Shown here piece after piece: positions 1 to 9,026 of a stretch of DNA of 64,000 bases. Position 1 is the first letter of the stretch. The number at the start of each line of letters is the position of its first letter. The notes under the pieces were generated by a model that searched no databases, was not told the origin of the DNA, and was given only the letters and a program-made list of their open reading frames with translations. Origin of the DNA: Pseudolabrys sp. (GTDB lineage: Bacteria; Pseudomonadota; Alphaproteobacteria; Rhizobiales; Xanthobacteraceae). A program made the position numbers and the translations under genes. The stretch covers positions 124,001 to 188,000 of the forward strand of contig JAFIGS010000004.1 of NCBI GenBank assembly GCA_017849615.1. Reading direction: 5' to 3'.

Positions 1-176
1 AGGCGATCATCCGCGCGGCCGCGTCTCATGACATGGTGATCGAGCCATGGACGCTGCGGCGGCACCGCCAGATCATGCGGGCCTGCAAATTGTACGACTA
101 CGACCGCCATCGCTGGCTCGATTTTGTCGGGAGGCCGACCACGCCGGTCATTGAGATCGGCGCGGCGGAAGCGTAA
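1..176 (+). CDS. C-terminal end of an unidentified protein (partial)
   Basis: An open frame enters from the left edge (first full codon at base 3) and ends at TAA 174-176, giving about 57 residues. The tail is rich in Arg, His, Trp and Tyr, with a stretch reading KLYDYDRHRWLDF. I do not recognise a family from this fragment. It lies on the same strand as aidB with a gap of about 60 bases, so the two could be co-transcribed. Coding is supported only by the open frame and the base composition. Confidence 0.5.
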   Translation, partial: AIIRAAASHDMVIEPWTLRRHRQIMRACKLYDYDRHRWLDFVGRPTTPVIEIGAAEA

Positions 177-237
177 ATCTCAGGCTCAAGCCGTTGCGGA
201 CTCGCCCCGGGGTGAGTCCTTGCCGGGAGACTCGACC

Positions 238-1851
238 ATGTTCGAGGTCGCGAACCAGCCGCCGCCGCTGGAGCCGTACAATCTCTTCGCCAGCGATACG
301 GTGCTGCGCGAGTGCGTGACGCGCGAGCAGGCCGACTGGGCCGAGGGCGGCCTCCATGCGCTCGGCGCGACCCTCGGCAAGCCGGAGACCATCAAGCTCG
401 GCTTCGACGCCAACAAATTCACCCCGCAACTCAGGACGCTCGATCGCTACGGCCACAGGCTCGATGAAATCGAGTTCCATCCGGCCTGGCATGAGCTGAT
501 GGCCATCGCGCTGCGCGCCGGTCTGCATTCGAGCCCGTGGGCCAAGCCGCAGCCGGGCGCACATGTGGCCCGCGCCGCCGGCACCTACATGCTCAACCAG
601 ATCGAGAGCGGCGTTTATTGCCCGATCGCCATGACCTACGGCTCGGTGCCGACATTGCAGCACGCGCCCGATATCGCCGCGCATTGGCTGGCCAAAGTGT
701 ACGGCCGCGATTACGACAAGCGCTTCGTCCCGGTGCAGGGCAAGACCGCGGCGCTGCTCGGCATGGGCATGACCGAGAACCAGGGCGGCTCCGACCTGCG
801 CACCAACACCACGCGCGCCGAAGCGGCCGGTGATGGCTCGTTCCGGCTCTTCGGCCACAAGTGGTTCATGTCGGCGCCGATGTGCGATGGCTTCCTCATC
901 CTGGCTCAGTCCGACAAGGGCCTGAGCTGTTTCCTGATGCCGCGCTTCACGCCCGATGGCGAACGTAACGCCATCCGCATTCTTCGTCTCAAGGACAAGC
1001 TCGGCAATCGCTCCAACGCCTCGAGCGAGGTCGAGTTCGAGGGCGCTTATGCGCAGTTGATCGGCGAAGAGGGGCGCGGCATTCCGACCATCATCGAGAT
1101 GGGCAATCACACGCGGCTGGAATGCTCGGTCGGCTCATCGTCGCTGATGCGCGCCGCCGTCGTGCAGGCGATCCATCATGCGCGGCATCGCACGGCGTTC
1201 CAGAAGAAGCTGGTCGATCAGCCGCTGATGACCAATGTGCTCGCCGATCTGGCGCTGGAATGCGAGGCGGCGACCGCGCTGACGTTCCGGCTGGCGCGCG
1301 CCTATGACGAGCAGGGCGAGGTTGCGACTGTGTTCCGCCGCATCATCACGCCGGCCGCGAAGTTCTGGATCTGCAAGCGCACGCCCTTCGTCACTTTGGA
1401 GGCCATGGAAGTGCTGGGCGGCTCCGGCTACATCGAGGAGAGCGTGATGCCGCGGCTGTACCGCGAGGCGCCCGTGAACTCGATTTGGGAAGGTTCGGGC
1501 AACGTGATGTGCCTCGACGTGCTGCGTGCGCTCGGCCGCACCGCCAATGCGGCGGAGATTCTTCATGCCGAACTGAACGCACCGGGTGAGCCGCGGCTCA
1601 AGGCTTTTGCCGGTGTTCTGGAGCAAAGGCTGCTCGGCGCCGAGCGCAACGATGAAAGTCAGGCGCGGGCGCTGGTGCGCGACCTGGTGCTGGCCTTGCA
1701 GGCGGCGCTGCTGATCAGGCACGCGCCGGGTCATATCGCCGACGCATTCTGTGCATCGCGCCTCGGCGGCGCGAGCGGCGGCGCTTTCGGCATATTGCCG
1801 GGCGGCCTCGATACCCGCGCGATCGTCGAGCGGGCGGGGCCGGCGCAGTAA
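238..1851 (+). CDS. aidB: AidB-type acyl-CoA dehydrogenase family protein
   Basis: This 537-residue protein matches the AidB branch of the acyl-CoA dehydrogenases (E. coli AidB is about 541 aa), FAD flavoproteins linked to the adaptive response to alkylating agents. Visible family blocks are the FAD-region GMGMTENQGGSD, then KDKLGNRSNASSEVEF, AMEVLGGSGYIEES and APVNSIWEGSGN near the C-terminal third. The frame is open back to a TTG at 124, but the ATG at 238 fits the family N-terminus (MFEVANQPPPLEPYNL) and has a GGGAGA about 8 bases upstream, so I chose it. A large palindromic repeat follows the stop. The family is clear; the in vivo substrate is not known from sequence. Confidence 0.93.
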   Translation: MFEVANQPPPLEPYNLFASDTVLRECVTREQADWAEGGLHALGATLGKPETIKLGFDANKFTPQLRTLDRYGHRLDEIEFHPAWHELMAIALRAGLHSSPWAKPQPGAHVARAAGTYMLNQIESGVYCPIAMTYGSVPTLQHAPDIAAHWLAKVYGRDYDKRFVPVQGKTAALLGMGMTENQGGSDLRTNTTRAEAAGDGSFRLFGHKWFMSAPMCDGFLILAQSDKGLSCFLMPRFTPDGERNAIRILRLKDKLGNRSNASSEVEFEGAYAQLIGEEGRGIPTIIEMGNHTRLECSVGSSSLMRAAVVQAIHHARHRTAFQKKLVDQPLMTNVLADLALECEAATALTFRLARAYDEQGEVATVFRRIITPAAKFWICKRTPFVTLEAMEVLGGSGYIEESVMPRLYREAPVNSIWEGSGNVMCLDVLRALGRTANAAEILHAELNAPGEPRLKAFAGVLEQRLLGAERNDESQARALVRDLVLALQAALLIRHAPGHIADAFCASRLGGASGGAFGILPGGLDTRAIVERAGPAQ

Positions 1852-1859
1852 GGCATCTT

Positions 1860-2022
1860 GTCCCGGACGCGGCGCAGCACCATAAGCGCGTTCACGCGCG
1901 TCTTCAACGCGCTATTGTGGTGCGCCGCAGAGCCGGGACCTTATCGAATTCTGAGATTGCGAAGGTCCCGGTTCTGCGGTGCACTGTTTCGCTACGCGAC
2001 ACGCTGCACCGCGCCCGGGACA
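1860..2022. repeat. Nested palindromic repeat between convergent genes
   Basis: The outer arms (1860-1879 and 2003-2022) pair as gtcccggacgcggcgcagca against its near reverse complement. The inner arms (1921-1942 and 1962-1983) pair at about 20 of 22 positions around a 19-base loop. The element fills the whole gap between the convergent aidB and MAPEG stops. This looks like a REP/BIME-type intergenic palindrome, and its transcript could fold and act as a bidirectional terminator. Confidence 0.8.
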
Positions 2023-2026
2023 GGGC

Positions 2027-2425
2027 TTAAATCTTCCCGAAGATCGCCAGCACCAGCGCGGCCTGCGCGCCGAAGCCGACGCAGAAGGCCAGCGTGCGCA
2101 ACACCGGCACGCCGAGCGCGTAGACGATGGCATGCGCCAGTCGCGCCCAGAAATACACGGCGCAGGCGATGACCGTGCCGCGCGACGAGTAGCCGATATT
2201 GTCGAGGATCAGCACCAGCGGCGCGAACACGACGAGATTGTCGACCGCGTTGGTGTGGGCGAAATAGAGCCGCTGCGCCCACGGCGTTTGCGGCTTGTCC
2301 TCGCGCGAGGGATTGGCGAGAGCGCCCCACGGGCCGCGCACGATGATGCGGTCGAGGATGTAGGGAATCCACAGGACGCCGGTCAGGATGACCGTGAAGG
2401 TGAGCCACATCAGTTCGCGCGACAT
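2027..2425 (-). CDS. MAPEG family membrane protein
   Basis: A 132-residue integral membrane protein with four hydrophobic segments and the MAPEG-type block QRLYFAHTNAVDN in the first loop. MAPEG proteins (membrane-associated eicosanoid/glutathione metabolism) include microsomal GST-like enzymes; bacterial members mostly have no assigned substrate. The ATG at 2425 has a strong GGAGG a few bases upstream. It is convergent with aidB and about 90 bases downstream of the tauE-like gene on the same strand. Confidence 0.85.
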   Translation of the reverse strand: MSRELMWLTFTVILTGVLWIPYILDRIIVRGPWGALANPSREDKPQTPWAQRLYFAHTNAVDNLVVFAPLVLILDNIGYSSRGTVIACAVYFWARLAHAIVYALGVPVLRTLAFCVGFGAQAALVLAIFGKI

Positions 2426-2512
2426 CCTAGCCTCCGGGTTGACGCCGGCCGCAGCCGGGGCGCGGAGCCTAGCCGATCCGCCGGGCGGCGGCCATCAAGG
2501 CAAGATGAGTAA

Positions 2513-3298
2513 TCAACCGATTGTCAAACGAACGATGACGTAGAGTCCGACAACGATGACGATGCCGGAGAAGACGCGGGTCAGCGTATTCTTGTGGCCG
2601 GACAGGTGTCGCGCCAGCCGAGTTCCGGCGAGGCCGCCCAGAGCGCCGCCGGCGATGAACAGGAGCGCCAGCGGCCAGTCCACGAAGCCCGACCAAGCAT
2701 AGCTTGCCGCGGTGGTCAGCCCGAAGGCGGTGACCGAGACGAGTGAGGAGCCGATGGCATTGATCAGCGGCATCGCGGTGGCGGCGATCAAACCCGGCAC
2801 GATGACGAAGCCGCCGCCGATGCCGAAGAAGCCGGAGAGGGCGCCGACGACGAGGCCGCTTCCGATCAACCAGGGCAGGAGCTCGCGGCTGCTGGTTGCG
2901 GTCAGCTTCACGTCCGGATCGCCGCCGTCTTTGCGCGGCCGCAGCATCAGCGCGCCGATGACCACCATCAGGACGCCGAACAGCGCGAGCAGCCGCGCCC
3001 CATCGACTAGCTTGCCGAGCTGGGCGCCAAGCGCCGCGCCGGCGATGCCCGATGCCGCGAATACCAGCGCACAAGGCCATTTGACGGTGTGGGCGCGGGC
3101 GTGGCCGGCAAGATTGAGCGCCGCGCTCGCCGCCACCGCGACGGCGCTGGTGCCGATGGCGATATGCGGCGAGGGCACGCCGACGACGTAAACCAGCAAG
3201 GGCACGGCGAGGATCGAGCCGCCGCCGCCGATGAGGCCGAGCGTGAAGCCGACCAGACTTCCGGAGCCGATGCCGAGCGCGGCGTGCAGCAGAGTCAC
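2513..3298 (-). CDS. TauE/SafE-family sulfite or organosulfonate exporter
   Basis: A 261-residue polytopic membrane protein with the two-repeat TauE/SafE pattern: glycine-rich GLIGGGGSILAVPLL near the N-terminus and its copy GFFGIGGGFVIVPGL after the midpoint. About eight transmembrane segments are visible. The start is GTG at 3298. It lies 13 bases downstream of the rhodanese gene and is the last gene of a bigR-rhodanese-tauE operon. In other bigR loci the exporter is thought to remove sulfite made by the persulfide dioxygenase; that role is inferred here from context. Confidence 0.9.
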   Translation of the reverse strand: MTLLHAALGIGSGSLVGFTLGLIGGGGSILAVPLLVYVVGVPSPHIAIGTSAVAVAASAALNLAGHARAHTVKWPCALVFAASGIAGAALGAQLGKLVDGARLLALFGVLMVVIGALMLRPRKDGGDPDVKLTATSSRELLPWLIGSGLVVGALSGFFGIGGGFVIVPGLIAATAMPLINAIGSSLVSVTAFGLTTAASYAWSGFVDWPLALLFIAGGALGGLAGTRLARHLSGHKNTLTRVFSGIVIVVGLYVIVRLTIG

Positions 3299-3311
3299 GA
3301 GCGAGCGCCCC

Positions 3312-3842
3312 TTATGCGTTGGCCGTGCGGTTCCACGGCATCAGCGCCAGCACGCGCGCCATGCCGCAGAAACCGGTCACACCGGCGAACAGCAGGCCGG
3401 CGCCGACAAGGCCCGACAGCGCGTAGAAGGTCGGATTGACGAAGAAGCCGAGCAGGACGCCAATCAGTACGAGGCTGCCCGCGCCGATCTGAACCTGTCG
3501 CATGATTTCGATCGGCTGCTTGCGATCTTTCGCGACCGGCAGCCCGGCTTTCTTCCAGGCGTCGAGGCCGCCTTCGAGGACATAGGCCTCGCAGCCCGCC
3601 GCGCTGGCGGCCAGCGCGCCGGCATTGCCTTGCGTGCGCATGCCGGAGCGGCAATGGAAGATCACGATTTTATCGCCGGCCCGCGCCGGACTTTCTGTTC
3701 CGAGGCGGCTCAAAGCGTGATGGCGCGCGCCGGGGATGCGCTCGCGCGCATGCTCATCGGCTTCCCGGATATCGACCAGCACGGCGCCGTCGCGGATGAG
3801 TTCGGCGGCACGGGCCGGGGAGATGGATTTGAGCGCGGTCAT
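3312..3842 (-). CDS. Rhodanese-domain inner membrane protein with DUF2892 tail
   Basis: A 176-residue protein. An N-terminal rhodanese domain of about 105 residues carries the active-site loop HCRSGMRT, whose Cys would carry the persulfide. A DUF2892 region with two transmembrane helices follows (from about residue 115, GAGSLVLIGVLLGFF and GLVGAGLLFAGVTGF). This is the YgaP architecture: a membrane-anchored sulfurtransferase facing the cytoplasm. It lies 24 bases after bigR and 13 before tauE. It would move sulfane sulfur between thiol carriers as part of persulfide handling. Confidence 0.92.
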   Translation of the reverse strand: MTALKSISPARAAELIRDGAVLVDIREADEHARERIPGARHHALSRLGTESPARAGDKIVIFHCRSGMRTQGNAGALAASAAGCEAYVLEGGLDAWKKAGLPVAKDRKQPIEIMRQVQIGAGSLVLIGVLLGFFVNPTFYALSGLVGAGLLFAGVTGFCGMARVLALMPWNRTANA

Positions 3843-3866
3843 AAGACGAGTCCTTCGATGCCGAGG

Positions 3867-4199
3867 TTACGGGCAATAGATGTCCTTGAGCACGGCGAGC
3901 AGATGTGCCGCATTGTCGTCGGCGATGCGGTAGTAGATGGTCTGGGCGTCGCGGCGGGTGGCCAGGAGGCCGTCCTCACGCATCTTCGCCAGATGCTGCG
4001 ACAGAGCCGACTGGCTGAGTTCAACCGCGTCGCCGAGGGCGCCGACCGAAAGTTCCCCGGCGATCGCCAGCCGGCACAGGATCAGCAGGCGGTTCTCGTT
4101 GGCGAGAAGTTTCAACAGCGCGGCCGCTTCGCCCGCCTTGCGTTCGAGTTGCGCCATGGTCTTATCGAACTGAGCGGCTTTGCTGGTCGAGGGCGCCAT
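3867..4199 (-). CDS. bigR: BigR/SqrR-type persulfide-responsive ArsR-family repressor
   Basis: A 110-residue winged-helix ArsR-family protein. The recognition helix region reads ELSQSALSQHLAKMREDGLL. Cys42 (in LILCRL) and Cys109 (in DIYCP) sit where the BigR/SqrR family has the Cys pair that forms a tetrasulfide bridge on exposure to persulfide, releasing DNA. A GGAGAG ribosome site precedes the ATG. It is divergent from the persulfide dioxygenase gene and first in an operon with rhodanese and exporter, with a tandem dyad in the intergenic region. The family call is firm; inducer specificity is inferred from the Cys pair and neighbours. Confidence 0.92.
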   Translation of the reverse strand: MAPSTSKAAQFDKTMAQLERKAGEAAALLKLLANENRLLILCRLAIAGELSVGALGDAVELSQSALSQHLAKMREDGLLATRRDAQTIYYRIADDNAAHLLAVLKDIYCP

Positions 4200-4213
4200 C
4201 GGGCTCTCCGTGA

Positions 4214-4244
4214 ATTAGGTATTGCTAAATTAGTATCTACTAAT
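4214..4244. promoter_or_regulatory. Putative tandem BigR operator
   Basis: A perfect dyad attagta-tc-tactaat lies at 4229-4244 (half-sites ATTA-N8-TAAT). A second copy with one mismatch (ATTA-N8-TAAA) lies at 4214-4229, sharing the boundary base. Both are in the 99-base divergent promoter region between bigR and the dioxygenase gene. The half-site spacing equals the ATTC-N8-GAAT spacing found upstream of soxY and soxC. Binding is inferred. Confidence 0.7.
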
Positions 4245-4298
4245 ATATTCGTCAAGCCCGAGAGGGGCCTTGAAGCCTGAAATTCGAGGAGTGGTCCG

Positions 4299-5186
4299 AT
4301 GTCAGCTTCCGCCGGTTTGGTTAAAAAGCCGCAGATCAAGGCGTTTTTCGACGAGCCGACCAATACCGTCAGTTATCTGGTGTGGGACGGCGATACCAAG
4401 GACGGCGCCGTCATCGACCCGGTGCTGGATTACGATTTCCGCACCGGCGATTGCTCCACCAAGTCCGCCGACGCCATTCTCGCCGAGGCGCAGAGCCTCG
4501 GCATCAAAATCGGCCAGGTGCTGGAAACGCATGCCCATGCCGATCATCTGTCGGGCGCGCCCTATATCAAGCTCAAGACCGGCGCCACGGTGGCGATCGG
4601 CGAGCACATTCGCGAGGTGCAGCGGATTTTCCGCCCCGTGTTCAATGCGGTCGATGTGTCCGGCGACGGCTCCGAGTTCGATCGCCTGTTCAAGGACGGC
4701 GATACGTTCGCGATCGGCGGGCTCAAAGGCGAGGTGATGCACACGCCCGGCCATACGCCGGCCTGCGTGTCGTACCGGATCGGCGATGCGGTGTTCGTCG
4801 GCGACACCATGTTCATGCCGGATTACGGCACCGCGCGCGCCGACTTTCCCGGCGGCAATGCGCGCGACCTCTATCGTTCGATCCAGCGCGTACTGTCATT
4901 GCCGGACGCGACGCGGCTGTTCATGTGCCACGACTACAAGGCGCCCGGCCGCGACGAATACGCCTGGGAAACCACGGTCGGCGAGGAGCGGACGCGAAAC
5001 GTGCATGTCCACGAGGGCGTGAGCGAGGACGCATTCGTCAAGATGCGTGAAGAACGCGACGCCACGCTCGCCGCGCCGCTGCTGTTGCTGCCGTCGATCC
5101 AGGTGAACATCCGCGCCGGCAAGTTTCCGCCCGCGGAAGTCGATGGCGTTCATTACCTGAAGGTGCCGATCAAGCTCGGAGCGTGA
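4299..5186 (+). CDS. blh: Blh-type metallo-beta-lactamase-fold persulfide dioxygenase
   Basis: A 295-residue metallo-beta-lactamase-fold hydrolase. The metal motif is THAHADHLSG (HxHxDH); further ligands lie in HTPGHTP and the CHDY segment. It matches the Blh/ETHE1-like group found next to bigR, which oxidises glutathione persulfide to sulfite with one catalytic iron. The ATG at 4299 has GAGGAG upstream. It is transcribed away from bigR under the shared operator. A generic MBL hydrolase is the alternative, but the bigR-rhodanese-exporter context makes the persulfide role likely. Confidence 0.9.
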   Translation: MSASAGLVKKPQIKAFFDEPTNTVSYLVWDGDTKDGAVIDPVLDYDFRTGDCSTKSADAILAEAQSLGIKIGQVLETHAHADHLSGAPYIKLKTGATVAIGEHIREVQRIFRPVFNAVDVSGDGSEFDRLFKDGDTFAIGGLKGEVMHTPGHTPACVSYRIGDAVFVGDTMFMPDYGTARADFPGGNARDLYRSIQRVLSLPDATRLFMCHDYKAPGRDEYAWETTVGEERTRNVHVHEGVSEDAFVKMREERDATLAAPLLLLPSIQVNIRAGKFPPAEVDGVHYLKVPIKLGA

Positions 5187-5193
5187 GGCGGCT

Positions 5194-7113
5194 TCAGTCC
5201 CGCACTTTCACATAGGAGCCGGGCGCGTCTTCGATCGGCTCGAACGCGCCGCCACCGATGGCGCGCGCGGGTACCATCTCGGCGTCGCGCTGCCTGATCC
5301 AGTCGAGCCAGTCCGGCCACCACGAGCCCGGATGCTCGGTCGCCGTGGCCATCCATTTATCGACGTCGTCGCCCCCTGGGGCGTCACCCGTCCAGTACTG
5401 GTATTTGACCTTGGGCCCGGGCGGGTTGATGACGCCGGCGATGTGCCCCGAGCCGGCCAGCACGTAACGCACCGGGCCGCCGAAGAACTGCGAGCCGTAC
5501 AGCACGGATCTGGCCGGCGCGATGTGGTCCTCGCGGGTGGCCAGATTGTAGATCGGCACCGTCACGTCGCTCAGCTTCAGGTGTGTGCCGGCCACTTCCA
5601 TTTCGCCCTTGGTGAGCCGGTTGTTCTGGTAGCAGTTGCGCAGATAGAAGGAATGATTGGCCGCCGGCATGCGCGTGGCGTCCGAATTCCAGAACAGCAG
5701 ATCGAACGGGTAGGGTTTCTTGCCCTTGAGGTAGTTGTTGACCACGTAGGGCCAAACGAGGTCGTTCGAGCGCAGCATGTTGAACGTCGTCGCCATGCGC
5801 GAGGCCTCGAGATACCCCATTTCCTTCATCTGCAGTTCGAGCTGCTGGATGCGATCCTCGTCGGCGAAGATCTTGAGATCGCCGGCGAAGGTGAAATCGA
5901 CCTGCGCCGCGAACATGGTGGCGGAGACGACGCGAGCCTGCTTCTGCGACGCGAGCCACGCCAGGGTCACGGCGAGCAGGGTGCCGCCGACGCAATATCC
6001 TATCGTATGGACCTTGCTCTCGCCGGTGAGCTTCTCGATCACATCCATGGCCTCGAGCGGGCCTTCCTTCATGTACTGCTCGAAACCCTTCTGCGCGAGA
6101 TGCGCGTCCGGATTGACCCAGGAAATCACGAATACGGTGAAGCCCTGATCGACGCACCACTTGATGAAGGATTTTTCCGGATTGAGATCGAGAATGTAGA
6201 ACTTATTGATCCACGGCGGCACGATCAGCAGCGGGACCTTGAGGACCTCGGGCGTCGTTGCCTCGTACTGGATGAGCTGCATCAGCTCGTTCTGATAAAT
6301 TACCTTTCCAGGCGTCAGCGCGAGATTGCGGCCGACCTCGAAATTGGACGGGTCGGTCTGGCGGATCTTGAGGTTGCCGCGCCCGGCAACGATATCCTCG
6401 CTCAGCATCTGAAAGCCGTTGGCGAGATTCTCGGCGTTCGTGGTCAGGGTCTCGCGGATCAGCTCAGGATTGGTCAGCACGAAATTGGACGGCGACACCG
6501 CATTGGCGAACTGCCTGACATAGAACTCGGCCTTGCGCCGCGTGTGCTCGTCGATTCCTTCGGCGTCGCTGACCAGCTTCTCGCTCCAGTGCACCGTGAG
6601 CAGATAGAGCTGCCTGAGGAAATCGTAGAACTGGTTCTGCGACCATTCCGGGTCGGCGAAGCGCTTGTCCTTAGGATCGGCCGCGACAACCGGCTTGAAC
6701 TCGTCACCGGACAGGCGATGCATCGCGCTCGCCCACAAATCGAGATAGGACCGGCCGATGTTCTGCTGCAGCTGCAACACACGCTCAGGGTCTGACAGCC
6801 AGTATTCGAGAACCTTGGCGACGGTCTTGACGATATCGGCAATGTCGGCGGCGAATGAGTCTTCGACTTTGCCTTCCTCGCGCGGCTTCATGTAAGCGGC
6901 GAGGGCCTTGCCGCCTTGCTCGATGGCGCGGGCCAGGTTGCGCGAGAACGCCTCGACATCGACGGAGCCGAATGGGGCCTGCTCCGCAGAGCCCTTGCCG
7001 CCGGAATTCTGGGCAGGCGGTTTGGTCGCCGCGCTTGACTTGAGCGCAACGATGTTGCCGGCCTCCCGATCGGAGGCGGCTCTCGTGCCGGAACTGGACG
7101 TTTCCATCGTCAT
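5194..7113 (-). CDS. phaC: Class I poly(3-hydroxyalkanoate) synthase PhaC
   Basis: A 639-residue PHA synthase that polymerises hydroxyacyl-CoA onto storage granules. After a variable N-terminal region come a conserved PhaC_N domain and an alpha/beta-hydrolase core. The nucleophile lies in the lipase-like box GYCVGG (Cys374); the catalytic Asp is probably in REDHIAP and the His in SGHIAGV. Class I enzymes are usually 560-620 aa. I chose ATG 7113 because GGGGA lies about 10 bases upstream; the frame is open to 7164. It is convergent with blh, stops 7 bases apart. phaA, phaB and phasin genes are not in the window. Confidence 0.95.
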   Translation of the reverse strand: MTMETSSSGTRAASDREAGNIVALKSSAATKPPAQNSGGKGSAEQAPFGSVDVEAFSRNLARAIEQGGKALAAYMKPREEGKVEDSFAADIADIVKTVAKVLEYWLSDPERVLQLQQNIGRSYLDLWASAMHRLSGDEFKPVVAADPKDKRFADPEWSQNQFYDFLRQLYLLTVHWSEKLVSDAEGIDEHTRRKAEFYVRQFANAVSPSNFVLTNPELIRETLTTNAENLANGFQMLSEDIVAGRGNLKIRQTDPSNFEVGRNLALTPGKVIYQNELMQLIQYEATTPEVLKVPLLIVPPWINKFYILDLNPEKSFIKWCVDQGFTVFVISWVNPDAHLAQKGFEQYMKEGPLEAMDVIEKLTGESKVHTIGYCVGGTLLAVTLAWLASQKQARVVSATMFAAQVDFTFAGDLKIFADEDRIQQLELQMKEMGYLEASRMATTFNMLRSNDLVWPYVVNNYLKGKKPYPFDLLFWNSDATRMPAANHSFYLRNCYQNNRLTKGEMEVAGTHLKLSDVTVPIYNLATREDHIAPARSVLYGSQFFGGPVRYVLAGSGHIAGVINPPGPKVKYQYWTGDAPGGDDVDKWMATATEHPGSWWPDWLDWIRQRDAEMVPARAIGGGAFEPIEDAPGSYVKVRD

Positions 7114-7332
7114 TCTACAATCGTCCCCGGGGCTCTCTTGGACCGGGCGCGCAAGGCATCGCAAGGCGCTATATTAGGCAATCACGCCATCCCGCCGAAT
7201 GTTCGGCGCCCTCCGAAACACCTTGCTGCCGCCATATTAGCCGGTTAGCCGGCTTATGCTATAATTCATTGAGTCTGCGTCACTTTTTTAGCAGTTGGCG
7301 ATTTTGCGATGCAGCGACGGCCGAGGTTTTGG

Positions 7333-7734
7333 ATGACCCATTTTCTGCGGATGTTGCCCCGCTCGAAAGCGCCGCTGGTGGCGATGATCGCGCTGTCGGC
7401 TCAGGTCGCATTGTCGGGCTGCGCGGCCGGCGGGGGCGGGGTGGGCGATCAACTGCCGCAGTCGATGGGTGGCTTGCCGCAGGGTGCGCCGGCGCGACCC
7501 GACAAGCCTCGCGCCTTTCCTGGGGTGTACGACACCCCGGCGCCGCGCAGCACCAAGCCGCTCGACGATAGCGATCAGCTTTGGCTGCAGCGGGAGTTGC
7601 AAGGGGTGCGCGACCGGCAAGAGCAGGTAACGGCCGACCCCGATGCGCCGCCGCCCGAGGCGCAAAAGCCCGGCAAAAAGAACGCAAACAGCCCGAAATC
7701 CGGGCAGGCCACTGGCGCAAAGACGAACCCGTGA
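7333..7734 (+). CDS. Small putative lipoprotein, function unknown
   Basis: 133 residues from ATG 7333 (GAGG six bases upstream); an ATG at 7309 is in frame. A hydrophobic N-terminal stretch ends in the lipobox LSGC, so export and lipidation are expected. The mature part is low-complexity, rich in Gly, Pro and Lys, with a charged central segment and a Lys-rich tail. I do not recognise a domain. It lies about 70 bases before the aminotransferase gene on the same strand. Confidence 0.7.
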   Translation: MTHFLRMLPRSKAPLVAMIALSAQVALSGCAAGGGGVGDQLPQSMGGLPQGAPARPDKPRAFPGVYDTPAPRSTKPLDDSDQLWLQRELQGVRDRQEQVTADPDAPPPEAQKPGKKNANSPKSGQATGAKTNP

Positions 7735-7804
7735 TAAAAGCCAGCCGGGGTTTCCAAGGCCAGCCGGAGAGGGTGGTTCAGGGTCCAGCCAAGGTCTGAG
7801 AACG

Positions 7805-9022
7805 ATGGAAGAATTCTACCGCATCCGCCGCCTGCCACCGTACGTGTTCGAAGAGGTGAACCGCGCCAAGGCCAAGGCCCGCAACGCCGGCGCAGACATC
7901 ATCGACCTCGGGATGGGCAATCCGGATCTGCCGGCGCCGCAGCACGTCCTCGACAAGCTGAAAGAGACGCTGGGCAAGCCGCGCACCGACCGCTATTCCG
8001 CCTCGCGCGGTATCCCCGGGCTCCGCAAGGCCCAGGCCGCCTATTACGAGCGCCGCTTCGGCGTGAAGCTCAATCCCGATACCCAGGTGGTCGCCACGTT
8101 GGGCTCCAAGGAAGGCTTCGCCAACATGGCGCAGGCCATCACCGCGCCCGGCGACGTCATTATCGTTCCCGACCCGAGCTATCCGATCCACGCCTTCGGC
8201 TTCCTGATGGCGGGCGGCGTCATCCGCTCGGTCTCGTCGGACCCGACGCCGGATTTCTTCAACCAGGTCGAACGCGCCATCCGCCATTCGATTCCGAAGC
8301 CGATCGCCATCGTCGTCTGCTATCCGTCGAACCCGACCGCCTTCGTCGCCAGCCTCGATTTCTACAAGGACCTCGTCGCCTTCGCGAAGAAGCACGAGAT
8401 ATTCGTGCTGTCGGATCTGGCCTATGCCGAAGTTTTCTTCGACAACGATCCGCCGCCGTCGGTGCTGCAGGTGCCCGGCGCGATCGACGTCGCCGTCGAG
8501 TTCACCTCGATGTCGAAGACGTTCTCGATGGCCGGCTGGCGCATGGGCTTTGCCGTCGGCAATGACCGCCTGATCGCGGCGCTCGGCCGCGTGAAGTCCT
8601 ATCTCGATTACGGCGCCTTCACGCCGATCCAGGTCGCGGCGGCGGCCGCGCTCAACGGCCCGGACGAATGCGTGCGCGAGATGCGCGCGATCTACACCAA
8701 GCGCCGCGACGTGATGATCGACAGCTTCTCGCGCGCCGGCTGGGATGTGCCGCCGCCGTCGGCGTCGATGTTCGCCTGGTCGCCGATTCCCGAACCGTTC
8801 CGCGACATGGGTTCGGTCGAGTTCGCCAAGCTGCTGGTCGAGAAGGCCGAGGTGGCGGTGTCGCCCGGCACCGGATTCGGCGAGCGCGGCGAAGGCTTCG
8901 TGCGCATTGCGCTCGTGGAGAACGAGCAGCGCATCCGGCAGGCCGCGCGCAACATCAAGAAGTTTCTCGAGACGGCGCCGACGCAGCTACACAACGTCGT
9001 CCCGTTGACGAACCGGCGCTGA
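7805..9022 (+). CDS. Class I/II PLP aminotransferase (AlaC / LL-DAP aminotransferase-like)
   Basis: A 405-residue fold-type I aminotransferase. Visible motifs are LGMGNPDLPAP near the N-terminus, the CYPSNPTA segment, the Asp-Tyr pair in LSDLAYAEV, and the PLP lysine in SMSKTFSMAGWRMGF. The family includes E. coli AlaC (glutamate-pyruvate transaminase) and proteins annotated as LL-diaminopimelate aminotransferase; sequence alone does not separate them. Its position 4 bases before hom suggests a link to aspartate-family or branched-chain amino acid metabolism. ATG 7805 gives the usual family N-terminus; the frame continues upstream without homology. Confidence 0.9.
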   Translation: MEEFYRIRRLPPYVFEEVNRAKAKARNAGADIIDLGMGNPDLPAPQHVLDKLKETLGKPRTDRYSASRGIPGLRKAQAAYYERRFGVKLNPDTQVVATLGSKEGFANMAQAITAPGDVIIVPDPSYPIHAFGFLMAGGVIRSVSSDPTPDFFNQVERAIRHSIPKPIAIVVCYPSNPTAFVASLDFYKDLVAFAKKHEIFVLSDLAYAEVFFDNDPPPSVLQVPGAIDVAVEFTSMSKTFSMAGWRMGFAVGNDRLIAALGRVKSYLDYGAFTPIQVAAAAALNGPDECVREMRAIYTKRRDVMIDSFSRAGWDVPPPSASMFAWSPIPEPFRDMGSVEFAKLLVEKAEVAVSPGTGFGERGEGFVRIALVENEQRIRQAARNIKKFLETAPTQLHNVVPLTNRR

Positions 9023-9026
9023 TCCT

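Noticed and set aside
124..237. Upstream extension of aidB from a TTG start
   Set aside because: It overlaps the preceding gene's end, is Arg-rich and has no AidB homology. ATG 238 has a better ribosome site.
4247..4262. A further ATTC start near the blh gene as a SqrR site
   Set aside because: ATTC is followed eight bases later by CGAG, not GAAT.
5332..6795. Long open frame antisense to phaC
   Set aside because: It mirrors phaC in a GC-rich genome where the opposite frame lacks stops by composition. No domain or start signal was found.
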